Assembly (NCBI GenBank): GCA_011050685.1
Contig: DRFF01000104.1
Coordinates: forward strand, 1 to 56,730
Direction: 5' to 3'
Origin: Aurantimonas coralicida
Lineage (GTDB): Bacteria; Pseudomonadota; Alphaproteobacteria; Rhizobiales; Rhizobiaceae
Length of the DNA: 56,730 nt
The notes beneath the pieces were generated by a model. The model was not told where the DNA came from, searched no databases, and worked only from the letters and a program-made list of their open reading frames with translations. The position numbers and the translations under genes are program-made. Numbering within the stretch: the stretch's first letter is position 1; the number at the start of each line of letters is the position of its first letter. Of the stretch, positions 45,183 through 53,115 are shown piece after piece.

Positions 45183-46354
45183 GCCAGCGCCGCCGCCGGC
45201 ATGGCGATGCCGATGATGCAGACGCCCACCCAACCGAAAGCTTCGAGCACCGGGCTCGACAAGGCAGAGCCGATCGCCCCGCCGAGAAAGAAGGTGGTCA
45301 TGTAGACGGCGTTGAGCCGATTCCGGATGGTCGCGTCGAGCTGGTAGATCTCGCGCTGGCCGAAAACCAGATTGGCCTGCACGCCGAGGTCGATCAGGAT
45401 GCCTGCTGCGACAAGGGCCGCCAGCGACATGCCGCCGAACAGCGCCGCGACGAAGGCGGCGATCACCGTCGCAATCGCCGCGATAGTGCCGATGCGGGTG
45501 TAGCCGCGATCGGCGAGCCGTCCGGCGACGGGTGCGGCGAAGACGCCGAGGACGCCGGCCAGCGTGAACAGGGCGACGCCACTCGGAGTGAAATTGTAGG
45601 GTGCGCGCAGAAGGATCACCGGCGCGGCGGTCCAGAACAGCGAAAACGCCCCGAACATCGCGGCATGGTAGATCCCGCGCCGACGCAGCACCGGCTGGCG
45701 CATGAACAGCTTGCCGAGCGAGCCGATCAGCACGGCATAGCTCCGTTCGCCGTGGGGCTCGCGGCGCGGCAACAGGATCAGGCCAGCCAGGCCAAGCGCC
45801 GCGATGAGCCCCGCGGACAGGCCGAAGACGCCGCGCCAGCCGACATAGTCGGCGAGGAAGCTGGAGACCGGCCGGGCCAGCAATATGCCGCCGAGAAGCC
45901 CGCTCATGACATTGCCGACGACTTTGCCGCGCTCGGCGGCGGGCGCGAGATTGGCGGCGAGCGGCACCAGCATCTGCGCCGCCGTCGAGGTGACGCCGAC
46001 GACCAGCATCATGGCGAACAAGGTCGTCAGGCCCGGCGCCAGGGCAAGACCGGCGAGGCTGACGACGTTCGCCGCCATCGTGACGAGGATCAGCTTGCGG
46101 TTCTCGATCAGGTCGCCGAGCGGCACCAAGAGGACGAGGCCAATCGCGTAGCCGATCTGCGCGACGGTGACGATCATGCTCTCGGTCGAGGCCGACAGGC
46201 CGGTGTCGTCGCCGATCTGCGCGACCAGCGGCTGGGCGTAATAGAGATTGGCCGCGAGCGCGCCGCAGGCGAGCGCGAACAACACCGTCAACACGGTGCC
46301 GAGAGCGCCCTGGCCGGTGGCACCCGATTGCGCGGCATAGCTCGGTTGGGTCAT
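45152..46354 (-). CDS. MFS transporter
   Basis: 400-aa major facilitator with about twelve TM segments. The first helix ends in LAANLYYAQPLVAQIG, typical of the YgaY/sugar-or-drug efflux-like subgroup; motif A is VPLGDLIENRKLILV, and its second-half counterpart is PVAGRLADRGYTRIG. AGGAG lies ten bases before the chosen ATG (46354); an ATG at 46381 is possible. Substrate unknown. Its 3' end overlaps the convergent acyltransferase gene by 31 bases. Confidence 0.85.
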   Translation of the reverse strand: MTQPSYAAQSGATGQGALGTVLTVLFALACGALAANLYYAQPLVAQIGDDTGLSASTESMIVTVAQIGYAIGLVLLVPLGDLIENRKLILVTMAANVVSLAGLALAPGLTTLFAMMLVVGVTSTAAQMLVPLAANLAPAAERGKVVGNVMSGLLGGILLARPVSSFLADYVGWRGVFGLSAGLIAALGLAGLILLPRREPHGERSYAVLIGSLGKLFMRQPVLRRRGIYHAAMFGAFSLFWTAAPVILLRAPYNFTPSGVALFTLAGVLGVFAAPVAGRLADRGYTRIGTIAAIATVIAAFVAALFGGMSLAALVAAGILIDLGVQANLVFGQREIYQLDATIRNRLNAVYMTTFFLGGAIGSALSSPVLEAFGWVGVCIIGIAMPAAALAYFLLADEAD

Positions 46355-46526
46355 GGACGATGAATTCTCCTGGAGCATCACGCGGGCCGGCGCTTCGCAG
46401 CGGCAACATAGGGCGGCATGGCCATACGATAAGCCCGACTGACGGATGGGATCGCCAATGCCCCCCGCTTGCCACCGCCTCGCCGGACCTTATGGTTGCC
46501 GGCAACAGCAAAACAGGATGACACGC

Positions 46527-47360
46527 ATGCGCTTTACCGGAACCGACGCCTATGTGGCGGGCAAGGATCTGATGGTCGCGGTCAACGCCGCAATCACCCT
46601 CGAACGTCCATTGCTGGTCAAGGGCGAGCCGGGCACCGGCAAGACCGAACTCGCCTTCCAGATCGCCGAGGCGCTGGGGCTGAGGCTGATCCAGTGGACG
46701 GTGAAGTCCACGACGCGGGCGGCGCAGGGGCTTTACGAATACGACGCCGTCTCGCGCCTGCGCGACAGCCAGCTCGGCGACGAGAAGGTCAACGACATCC
46801 GCAACTATATCCGCCGCGGCAAGCTGTGGGAGGCCTTCGCCTCCGACGAGCGAGTCGTCCTGTTGATCGACGAGATCGACAAGGCCGACATCGAGTTTCC
46901 CAACGATCTCCTGCAGGAGCTCGATAAGATGGAATTCGATGTCTACGAGACCGACGAGACGGTCAGGGCCAGGCATCGGCCGATCGTCGTTGTCACCTCG
47001 AACAACGAAAAGGAGCTGCCGGACGCGTTCCTGCGCCGCTGCTTCTTCCACTACATCCAGTTTCCCGATCCCGAGACGCTGGCGAAGATCGTCGAGGTGC
47101 ATCATCCCGGCATCAAGAAGGAACTGGTGCGCGCCGCGCTGACCCAGTTCTACGAGCTGCGCGAGCAGCCGGGCGTCAAGAAACGGCCGTCGACCTCGGA
47201 GGCGCTGGACTGGATTCGCCTGCTCGTCGCCGAGGACATCGAGCCCAAGGATTTGCGCGAGAGCCCGACCAGCGCCCTGCCGAAGCTCGCCGGCGCGCTG
47301 TTGAAGAACGAACAGGACGTGCATCTGTTCGAGCGGCTAGCGTTTCTGGCAAGGCGATAG
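46527..47360 (+). CDS. MoxR-family AAA ATPase
   Basis: 277-aa AAA+ ATPase starting MRFTGTDAYVAGKDL, the usual start of this MoxR subgroup. Walker A is VKGEPGTGKTELA, Walker B VLLIDEIDKAD, sensor 1 VVVTSNNEKELPDAF with the arginine finger in LRRCFFHYIQF. MoxR ATPases mature or insert cofactors into enzyme complexes together with a von Willebrand protein; the likely partner is at 51845-53032. Normally these two are neighbours. Here 4.5 kb of other genes lie between. Confidence 0.88.
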   Translation: MRFTGTDAYVAGKDLMVAVNAAITLERPLLVKGEPGTGKTELAFQIAEALGLRLIQWTVKSTTRAAQGLYEYDAVSRLRDSQLGDEKVNDIRNYIRRGKLWEAFASDERVVLLIDEIDKADIEFPNDLLQELDKMEFDVYETDETVRARHRPIVVVTSNNEKELPDAFLRRCFFHYIQFPDPETLAKIVEVHHPGIKKELVRAALTQFYELREQPGVKKRPSTSEALDWIRLLVAEDIEPKDLRESPTSALPKLAGALLKNEQDVHLFERLAFLARR

Positions 47361-47369
47361 CCGCCTTGC

Positions 47370-47397
47370 TTGAACGTCTACGGCTGGCGCATAAATA
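47370..47397 (+). promoter_or_regulatory. Sigma70-like promoter of the restriction-modification genes
   Basis: TTGAAC (47370-47375), a 16-base spacer and TAAATA (47392-47397), 31 bases before the methyltransferase start. It lies just after the moxR stop, so the methyltransferase-endonuclease pair appears to be transcribed independently. Confidence 0.45.
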
Positions 47398-47427
47398 GCG
47401 CGAAAGAGAATCGTTAATGAGGGTGCA

Positions 47428-48294
47428 ATGGGAACTGTAACGAGAAGGGTCGAGCGCGCTAAAACAGTCCAGCTAGAGGAATCGATTATCTTCGAAGGTG
47501 ATGCTCTCACCGTTTTGCGGCGGCTTCCTGAAAACAGCGTTCAATGCGTTGTCACGTCTCCACCATATTGGGGTTTGCGCGATTACAACGTTGCGAACCA
47601 GATAGGCCACGAGCCAACTCTGCCGCAGTTCATTAATAGCCTCAGAACGGTATTCTCAGAAGTGCGGCGTGTATTAAAGCAAGATGGAGTTTTCTGGCTG
47701 AACATTGGTGATGGATACACGAGCGGGAATCGGGGATGGCGCGCTCCAGACAAAAAGAATCCTGCTCGAGCGATGGCGGTTCGGCCAGACACACCAGAGG
47801 GACTAAAGCCTAAAGACTTGATGGGCATACCTTGGAAACTGGCATTCGCCCTCCAAGAGGACGGCTGGTATCTTCGTTCCGATATTGTTTGGAACAAGCC
47901 AAATGCGATGCCCGAAAGCGTCAAAGATCGCCCGACTCGCTCTCATGAATATCTATTTATGCTCACCAAGGGTGAGCGATACTATTACGATCGTATGGCG
48001 ATCCTAGAGTCAAACGGCAGAAATGCTCGTTCGGTGTGGAGTGTTCATACTCAAGGATTCCCTGGCGCCCATTTCGCAACCTTCCCTCCAAAACTGGTTG
48101 ATCCATGCGTTCGTGCATCGAGCCGGCAGGGTGACTTTGTATTAGATCCATTTTTCGGCTCCGGGACGGTGGGGCTCGTCGCCCAAGCTTCAGCCCGGCG
48201 GTATGTCGGCATCGAGTTGCATCCTGAGTATGTCAGGATAGCGGCTGACCGCTTGGACGTCCGGGGACACAAAATTGTTCGAGTTGCTGCGTGA
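47428..48294 (+). CDS. Type II DNA methyltransferase, beta-class, probably N4-cytosine
   Basis: 288-aa site-specific DNA methyltransferase. Catalytic motif IV, TSPPYWGLRDY, comes first and the SAM motif I, LDPFFGSGTVGLVAQ, comes last, which is the beta-class order. The S-P-P-Y-W form is common in N4-cytosine enzymes such as those modifying CCCGGG. GAGGGTGCA precedes the ATG. The gene and the next one are visibly less GC-rich than their neighbours, with codons (ATA, TTA, AGA) rare elsewhere in the window, which suggests recent transfer. It overlaps the endonuclease gene start. Confidence 0.88.
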   Translation: MGTVTRRVERAKTVQLEESIIFEGDALTVLRRLPENSVQCVVTSPPYWGLRDYNVANQIGHEPTLPQFINSLRTVFSEVRRVLKQDGVFWLNIGDGYTSGNRGWRAPDKKNPARAMAVRPDTPEGLKPKDLMGIPWKLAFALQEDGWYLRSDIVWNKPNAMPESVKDRPTRSHEYLFMLTKGERYYYDRMAILESNGRNARSVWSVHTQGFPGAHFATFPPKLVDPCVRASSRQGDFVLDPFFGSGTVGLVAQASARRYVGIELHPEYVRIAADRLDVRGHKIVRVAA

Positions 48295-49256
48295 TGCAGA
48301 TCCCTGACCCGGGACTTCAGATCGATTTCGCAGCTGCCCTTGCTGAAATCCGTGGCCGCTATCTGCAAGGTGCTTTGAGCGATACGGTAAAGAACCTTAG
48401 TATTCCCGAGATCGACGAGCAGCTTGCGGCGCACGTTCCAGCGCACAGTCTTACAGCGCTGGCCACACATGGCTTACGCGGTGAGATGATGTTCCCCGTC
48501 CCGGCAGTCCTAACCGCGAATCCTCGCCTTCTCGGCTATTATCGTCTTCTATACGGCTACAGCCGAAAGGAGTTTTATAACACCGGCACTGGGCTTGGGC
48601 GATTCAAGGGAATGGAAGAGCGCGGGGTCATAACCCACGCTGTATCTAGCCATATAACGCTATTGTGCGACGCCTTATGCGATGCGGGGGCACTTCTTCT
48701 GGCGGGAATTGGCACCTCCAAGATCAGCACGGCACTTCTGGACGACCTGACACTTTTGACGCTCGGGCCGCAGTTCCGTGGCGGGGCCAACGTCCGCAAG
48801 GGTACGGCTGGGATTCGCACAGTTTTTAATGCAATTGAGGAAATTGTTCGTCCACAAGTGGTGAAGCTCGATACGACCCGTATTGAGATTAAGAACGCCG
48901 CCGGCAGAACCGTCCTGATCGAATTCGCGCCTGACCCCGACATCATTATCCGAGAAGAAATGCGTCCTGAGAGTTTCAGGCAACTGATTGCGATTGAAGT
49001 AAAGGCAGGCTCGGATTTTTCCAACATCCATAACCGGATAGGCGAGGCCGAAAAGAGCCACCAGAAGGCGAAGACGAGCGGCTACGTCGAGTGCTGGACG
49101 GTTGTGAACGTGGATAAGATCGACGTTGCCACGGCTCGAAAGGAGTCGCCAAGCACCAATCGTTTCTATCTGATTTCGGACCTCGTTGCCGCAGACGGCG
49201 ACAAATATCAGGATTTCAGGGACCGGGTGATATCACTAACGGGTATTCCAGTTTAA
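48294..49256 (+). CDS. Type II restriction endonuclease, XcyI-like
   Basis: 320-aa protein encoded directly after the methyltransferase (start shares one base with its stop; a GTG at 48291 would give a four-base overlap). A PD-(D/E)XK core is visible: PDPDIIIREEM supplies the Asp and LIAIEVKAGSD the E-x-K. The segment GYYRLLYGYSRKEFYNTGTG is, as far as I recall, shared with the XcyI family that cuts CCCGGG. The specificity is thus a guess. Composition is foreign, as for its methyltransferase. Confidence 0.75.
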   Translation: MQIPDPGLQIDFAAALAEIRGRYLQGALSDTVKNLSIPEIDEQLAAHVPAHSLTALATHGLRGEMMFPVPAVLTANPRLLGYYRLLYGYSRKEFYNTGTGLGRFKGMEERGVITHAVSSHITLLCDALCDAGALLLAGIGTSKISTALLDDLTLLTLGPQFRGGANVRKGTAGIRTVFNAIEEIVRPQVVKLDTTRIEIKNAAGRTVLIEFAPDPDIIIREEMRPESFRQLIAIEVKAGSDFSNIHNRIGEAEKSHQKAKTSGYVECWTVVNVDKIDVATARKESPSTNRFYLISDLVAADGDKYQDFRDRVISLTGIPV

Positions 49257-49276
49257 TTCGGGCACACGGTGTCTAA

Positions 49277-50089
49277 ATGAACATTTATCAGGTTGACGCC
49301 TTCACCGACCGGCTGTTTTCCGGCAATCCGGCGGCCGTGGTGCCGCTCGAATCCTGGCTGCCGGACGCAACGATGCAGGCGATTGCGGCCGAGAACAACC
49401 TTGCCGAAACCGCCTTCCTCGTGCCGGCCGGCGAAGCGCGCTGGGAGCTGCGCTGGTTCACACCAACAATCGAGGTGCCGCTCTGCGGCCACGCGACGCT
49501 GGCGAGCGCTTACGTCCTCACCGAATGCCTCGGCGAGATTGCCGCGACGCTGACCTTCGTCACACGGGAATCGGGCGAGCTCACGGTGACGCGGGGCGAG
49601 GAAGGCTGGTATGTGATGCGCTTCCCGCGTCGTCACGAGGCCGGAACCGTCGACGCGGCCGATATCGACAAGCTGGCCGACGCCCTCGGCGCCCGGCCGA
49701 AGGCGGTGGTTTCCTTCGCCGTCCCCGGCGACACCTCCTACCTCGCCGTCTTCGAGACCGAGGCCGAGATCGTCGGTCTGGCGCCGGACATAAGAGCGAT
49801 CGCGGCTTTGCCACCGCGCAACGTCATCGCGACGGCGCCCGGCGACGCCGTCGACTTCGTCTCGCGCATGTTCGCGCCGAAGGCCGGCATCGACGAGGAT
49901 CCGGTCACCGGCTCGGCCCATTGCTCGCTGGTGCCCTATTGGGCCGGGCGGCTGGGAAAAATAGAGTTTACGGCCCGGCAGGTGTCGAAGCGGGGCGGCG
50001 ATCTGCGCTGCCGGCTGGACGGCGACACGGTCGTCGTGGCGGGTCAGGGCGTGCTCTATCTCAAGGGTGAGATCTCTCTGCCAAGCTGA
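49277..50089 (+). CDS. PhzF-family isomerase/epimerase
   Basis: 270-aa protein of the diaminopimelate-epimerase fold, starting MNIYQVDAFTDRLFSGNPAAVV, with the catalytic Glu in AENNLAETAFLV and the motifs EVPLCGHATLASAYVL and GIDEDPVTGSAHCSLVPYW. PhzF itself acts in phenazine synthesis, but most homologues, like this lone copy, have unknown substrates. It lies 20 bases after the endonuclease gene, with normal host-like composition. Confidence 0.88.
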   Translation: MNIYQVDAFTDRLFSGNPAAVVPLESWLPDATMQAIAAENNLAETAFLVPAGEARWELRWFTPTIEVPLCGHATLASAYVLTECLGEIAATLTFVTRESGELTVTRGEEGWYVMRFPRRHEAGTVDAADIDKLADALGARPKAVVSFAVPGDTSYLAVFETEAEIVGLAPDIRAIAALPPRNVIATAPGDAVDFVSRMFAPKAGIDEDPVTGSAHCSLVPYWAGRLGKIEFTARQVSKRGGDLRCRLDGDTVVVAGQGVLYLKGEISLPS

Positions 50090-50335
50090 ACCGCGCCGGT
50101 CCGCCTGACCGATCCGGACGGCGCCGTTCTCCAGAAATTCGCAAGGTGGCACATCAAGGTTGCGCTGCCCGGAATTGATGTGGATCAACGCCCGACCATT
50201 TGTTCGACGCTACAGCATCGTTGCGGCCACGGTCTCGGCTTTCGGACGAGATTATGGTGTGTTTCCTGAACCGACGGCGTCCTTTGCAGATCCTGAAGGC
50301 GCGGGGCGGTGCCGTTACGATGATCTGAAAGGACT

Positions 50336-50923
50336 ATGACGATGTCCCATGTCACCCTTGCCGTGGCGGCCGTGGCCGTATCCATGGCACTCGCGCCCGC
50401 CGGCGCCATGGCTGCTGCCGGTCATTCCTCGGAGACGGAAGACGACGGCCACGGCGCGTCTGCTCCGCTCGAACAGATGCGCGAAATGCACCAGGGCCAC
50501 GAGCACGGCCACGATTTCGAAGCGATCGAGGAGATGCCGCCCGAACAGGTCGACCGCATGATGGGCTTCATGCGCGATATCGGTATCGCCCTGCCACCGC
50601 TCGACGCCGAACGCGGGCGCAAGCTGTTTGTCGACAAGGGTTGCGTCGTCTGCCATTCGGTCAACGGCGTCGGGGTCGAAGTCGGCCCTTCGCTCGACGC
50701 CGCCGAGATGCCGTCGCCGATGAACGCGTTCGAATTCGCCGCCCGCATGTGGCGCGGCGCGGCGGCCATGACGGCAATGCAGGAGGCGGAATTTGGCGCG
50801 GTCATCGATCTGAGCGGTCAGGACCTTGCCGATCTGGTCGCCTTCGCGCACGACGCCGAGGAGCAGAAGAAACTGACGCTCGATCAGGTGCCGGAGAAAT
50901 TCCGCGACAAGCTCGAACAATAG
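50336..50923 (+). CDS. Exported monohaem c-type cytochrome
   Basis: 195-aa periplasmic cytochrome. A signal peptide (about residues 1-27, ending AMAAAG) is followed by a His/Met/Glu-rich stretch (HEHGHDFEAIEEMPPEQ, MMGFM) and one haem site CVVCHSVNGVG (about residues 103-107). A downstream Met (MWRG or MTAM region) could be the sixth ligand. An ATG at 50342 is an alternative start. The His/Met-rich segment suggests metal binding. It may belong with the MoxR/von Willebrand genes that flank it, since such modules often mature redox enzymes. Confidence 0.85.
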   Translation: MTMSHVTLAVAAVAVSMALAPAGAMAAAGHSSETEDDGHGASAPLEQMREMHQGHEHGHDFEAIEEMPPEQVDRMMGFMRDIGIALPPLDAERGRKLFVDKGCVVCHSVNGVGVEVGPSLDAAEMPSPMNAFEFAARMWRGAAAMTAMQEAEFGAVIDLSGQDLADLVAFAHDAEEQKKLTLDQVPEKFRDKLEQ

Positions 50924-51008
50924 GGCGATTGCGCGTCTTCGACCTGGCCTCCGCTGGCCAGAAAGGCCGGGCGGCCCGGATGATGACGCTCACTCGCGTC
51001 GCGAGGCG

Positions 51009-51353
51009 CTATTCCGCCGCTTCGACCGGCTGGGAGGCTTCGATCGCTTCCATCACCAGATCGGGCCGCCGCGCTAAAACGTTGAGGAGCACGCGCGCCG
51101 GGCCGGTCGGATAGCGCCGGCCCTGCTCCCAATTGCGTAGCGTGGCCACCGGCACGCCGATCTTCAGGGCGAAATCGGCCTGTGTCAGCTTCAGCTTGCG
51201 CCGCAGCTTGGCGACGTCCGGCACCTCGATCGTGAAGGTGTGGACGGTGACATCCGAATCATCGCCCTGAAACCATTTCAACGCCTGTTCGAGGGACTCG
51301 ACAAGATGGACGTCGGCCTCTTTCTGCGTTTCGATCCTCATCTTCTTTGACAT
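51009..51353 (-). CDS. XRE-family antitoxin-like regulator (HigA/NadS type)
   Basis: 114-aa protein. The N-terminal half (ESLEQALKWFQGDDSDV) is typical of NadS/HigA-like antitoxins, and the C-terminal helix-turn-helix reads LTQADFALKIGVPVATLRNW, followed by EQGRRYPTGPARVLL. It starts three bases after the stop of the upstream small gene on the same strand, the toxin-first order of HigBA systems. Probably represses its own operon. Confidence 0.82.
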   Translation of the reverse strand: MSKKMRIETQKEADVHLVESLEQALKWFQGDDSDVTVHTFTIEVPDVAKLRRKLKLTQADFALKIGVPVATLRNWEQGRRYPTGPARVLLNVLARRPDLVMEAIEASQPVEAAE

Positions 51354-51356
51354 GGC

Positions 51357-51677
51357 TCACAATCCGAACAGGCGTTTGATCTCGTTGATAGTTCGTATCA
51401 GCTTCATGATCTGTAGCAGGCGGCTGGCTTTCGGCGCCTCTGCGGGAGTTAGTCGCAGCAGCACCAGCCGCGAGCAATCGTCTGACAAAGCATAGGTAAT
51501 CCGATTGCCGCTGAACTCCCAATCCCACAAGGAAGGTGACCCAGGTCGCTGACGACCGACAACCGGGTCTCCTTTCAGAAGGCGCAGCAGAGCCTCATGC
51601 TTTTCCGCATTCACGCCATACATCGCGCAATCAAGGAGAAAGCGTCGGGTTTCACCGACTTCAATATCCAACGCCAT
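51357..51677 (-). CDS. Small protein upstream of antitoxin, possible RelE/HigB-like toxin
   Basis: 106-aa protein, start MALDIEVGETRRFLLDC. I do not recognise the family with confidence. The central beta-rich segment (SLWDWEFSGNRITYALSDDC, RLVLLRLTP) is laid out like the sheet of RelE/HigB ribonuclease toxins, and the gene lies directly before an XRE antitoxin gene, so a toxin role is reasonable. The Arg/Lys/His catalytic set of RelE is not clearly visible. A large inverted repeat lies about 50 bases upstream of its start. Confidence 0.5.
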   Translation of the reverse strand: MALDIEVGETRRFLLDCAMYGVNAEKHEALLRLLKGDPVVGRQRPGSPSLWDWEFSGNRITYALSDDCSRLVLLRLTPAEAPKASRLLQIMKLIRTINEIKRLFGL

Positions 51678-51729
51678 CCCCACCCCACATATACGCCACT
51701 GACGTATCGCGATCAACCGATCCGATCTT

Positions 51730-51774
51730 ATACCAACCTGCGGTGATAGGGACCTATTCGCCGCAGGTTGGTAT
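51730..51774. repeat. 45-bp palindromic element with perfect 14-bp arms
   Basis: ATACCAACCTGCGG (51730-51743) and CCGCAGGTTGGTAT (51761-51774) are perfect inverted arms. Inside them ATAGG (51746-51750) and CCTAT (51753-51757) add a second stem around a GA centre. It lies between the toxin-antitoxin-like pair and the von Willebrand gene, which diverge. There is no T-run, so it is not a simple terminator. It could be an operator, a dispersed palindromic repeat, or a scar of insertion. I saw no second copy in the window. Confidence 0.8.
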
Positions 51775-51844
51775 TTGATTGCCGATTTCGGCGAAACAAC
51801 GCCGCCGGCTGACAAGCGCCGCTCCCTGCCCTACCCTTCCGGCC

Positions 51845-53032
51845 ATGTTCCTGACCTTCTTCCTCAAGCTCAAGGCCGCCAGCGTGCCGGTCACGCTGCG
51901 CGAGCATCTCGCCTTTCTGGATGCGGTGACGGCCGATCTCGTCACCTACGACGTGGAGGGCTTTTATTATCTCGCCCGCGCCAGCCTGGTGAAGGACGAG
52001 CGTTTCATCGACCGGTTCGACCGTGTGTTTTCCGAAATCTTCAAGGGCGTCGAGTCGGTCTCCGGCGAGGCCGGCGGCGTCGATATGCGCGAATTACCCG
52101 AGGAATGGCTGCGCCGCCTTGCCGAGAAACACCTCACCGACGAGGAGAAAACACTCGTCGAAAGCCTCGGCGGCTTCGACAAGCTGATGGAAACACTCAA
52201 GCAACGCCTGGAAGAGCAGCAAGGACGCCATCAGGGCGGCTCGAAATGGATCGGCACCGGCGGCACTTCGCCCTTCGGCGCCTACGGGTACAACCCCGAA
52301 GGTATCCGTATCGGCCAGACGGAAAGCCGCCACCGCAAGGCGGTGAAGGTCTGGGACAGGCGCGAATTCCGCAATCTCGACGACAGCGTCGAACTCGGCA
52401 CGCGCAACATCAAGGTCGCGCTGAAGCGGCTGCGCCGCTGGGTTCGCGACGGGGCCGAGGAAGAGTTCGACCTTCCCGCCACCATCCGCTCCACCGCCGA
52501 GCACGGCTATCTCGACGTAAAGACCCGGCCCGAACGGCGCAACGCGGTCAAGGTGCTACTGTTTCTCGATATCGGCGGGTCGATGGACGATCATGTCCGG
52601 GCGGTCGAGGAGCTGTTTTCCGCCGCCCGCTCGGAGCTGAAGCACCTCGAATTCTTCTACTTCCACAATTGCCCGTATGAGCGGCTGTGGAAGGACAATC
52701 GCCGCCGCCATGCCGAGACGATTTCCACCATGGACGTGCTCCACACGTTCGGATCGGACTACAAGGCGGTGTTCGTCGGCGACGCCTCGATGAGCCCCTA
52801 CGAGATTGCCATGGCGGGCGGTTCAGTCGAGCACTGGAACCCCGAGCCGGGCTTCGTCTGGCTGCAACGCTTTACCGCCAAATGGCCGAAGACCGTCTGG
52901 CTGAACCCGGTCAAGCGAGAACACTGGGACTGGACGCAGTCGATCCAGATGATCCGCGAGGCGACCGGCGACCGGATGTTCGAGATGACGCTGAAGGGCA
53001 TCGAGGAGGCAACGCGCGAACTCGCGCGCTAG
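51845..53032 (+). CDS. Von Willebrand factor type A protein, CoxE-like
   Basis: 395-aa cytosolic protein that works with MoxR ATPases in maturing metalloenzymes. The N-terminal half is helical with a basic, Gln-rich linker (KQRLEEQQGRHQGGSK). The C-terminal VWA domain has a metal site reading FLDIGGSMDD (D-x-G-x-S, as in this family) and the second-loop Thr/Asp in FVGDASMSPYE. The ATG at 51845 (MFLTFFLKLKAASVPVTLRE) gives the family start. Its probable ATPase partner is at 46527-47360. Confidence 0.87.
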   Translation: MFLTFFLKLKAASVPVTLREHLAFLDAVTADLVTYDVEGFYYLARASLVKDERFIDRFDRVFSEIFKGVESVSGEAGGVDMRELPEEWLRRLAEKHLTDEEKTLVESLGGFDKLMETLKQRLEEQQGRHQGGSKWIGTGGTSPFGAYGYNPEGIRIGQTESRHRKAVKVWDRREFRNLDDSVELGTRNIKVALKRLRRWVRDGAEEEFDLPATIRSTAEHGYLDVKTRPERRNAVKVLLFLDIGGSMDDHVRAVEELFSAARSELKHLEFFYFHNCPYERLWKDNRRRHAETISTMDVLHTFGSDYKAVFVGDASMSPYEIAMAGGSVEHWNPEPGFVWLQRFTAKWPKTVWLNPVKREHWDWTQSIQMIREATGDRMFEMTLKGIEEATRELAR

Positions 53033-53060
53033 GCGCAAGATTTCGGCGCTGACCGCTGGC

Positions 53061-53080
53061 GGGAGGCGCTTCAGCCTCCC
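53061..53080. other. Hairpin after the von Willebrand gene
   Basis: GGGAGGC (53061-53067) and GCCTCCC (53074-53080) form a 7-bp stem with a six-base loop 28 bases after the stop. No T-run follows; it may end or stabilise the transcript before the Tim44-like gene. Confidence 0.4.
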
Positions 53081-53115
53081 ATATCTCGCCGGACGCCAAT
53101 TTGACGGGACATCAC

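Noticed and set aside
44439-47324. A 961-codon open frame on the minus strand, the longest in its neighbourhood
   Set aside because: It is antisense to moxR and in another frame across the MFS gene. Its product is Arg/Asp/Ala-rich with no recognisable domain, as expected for an antisense shadow in GC-rich DNA.
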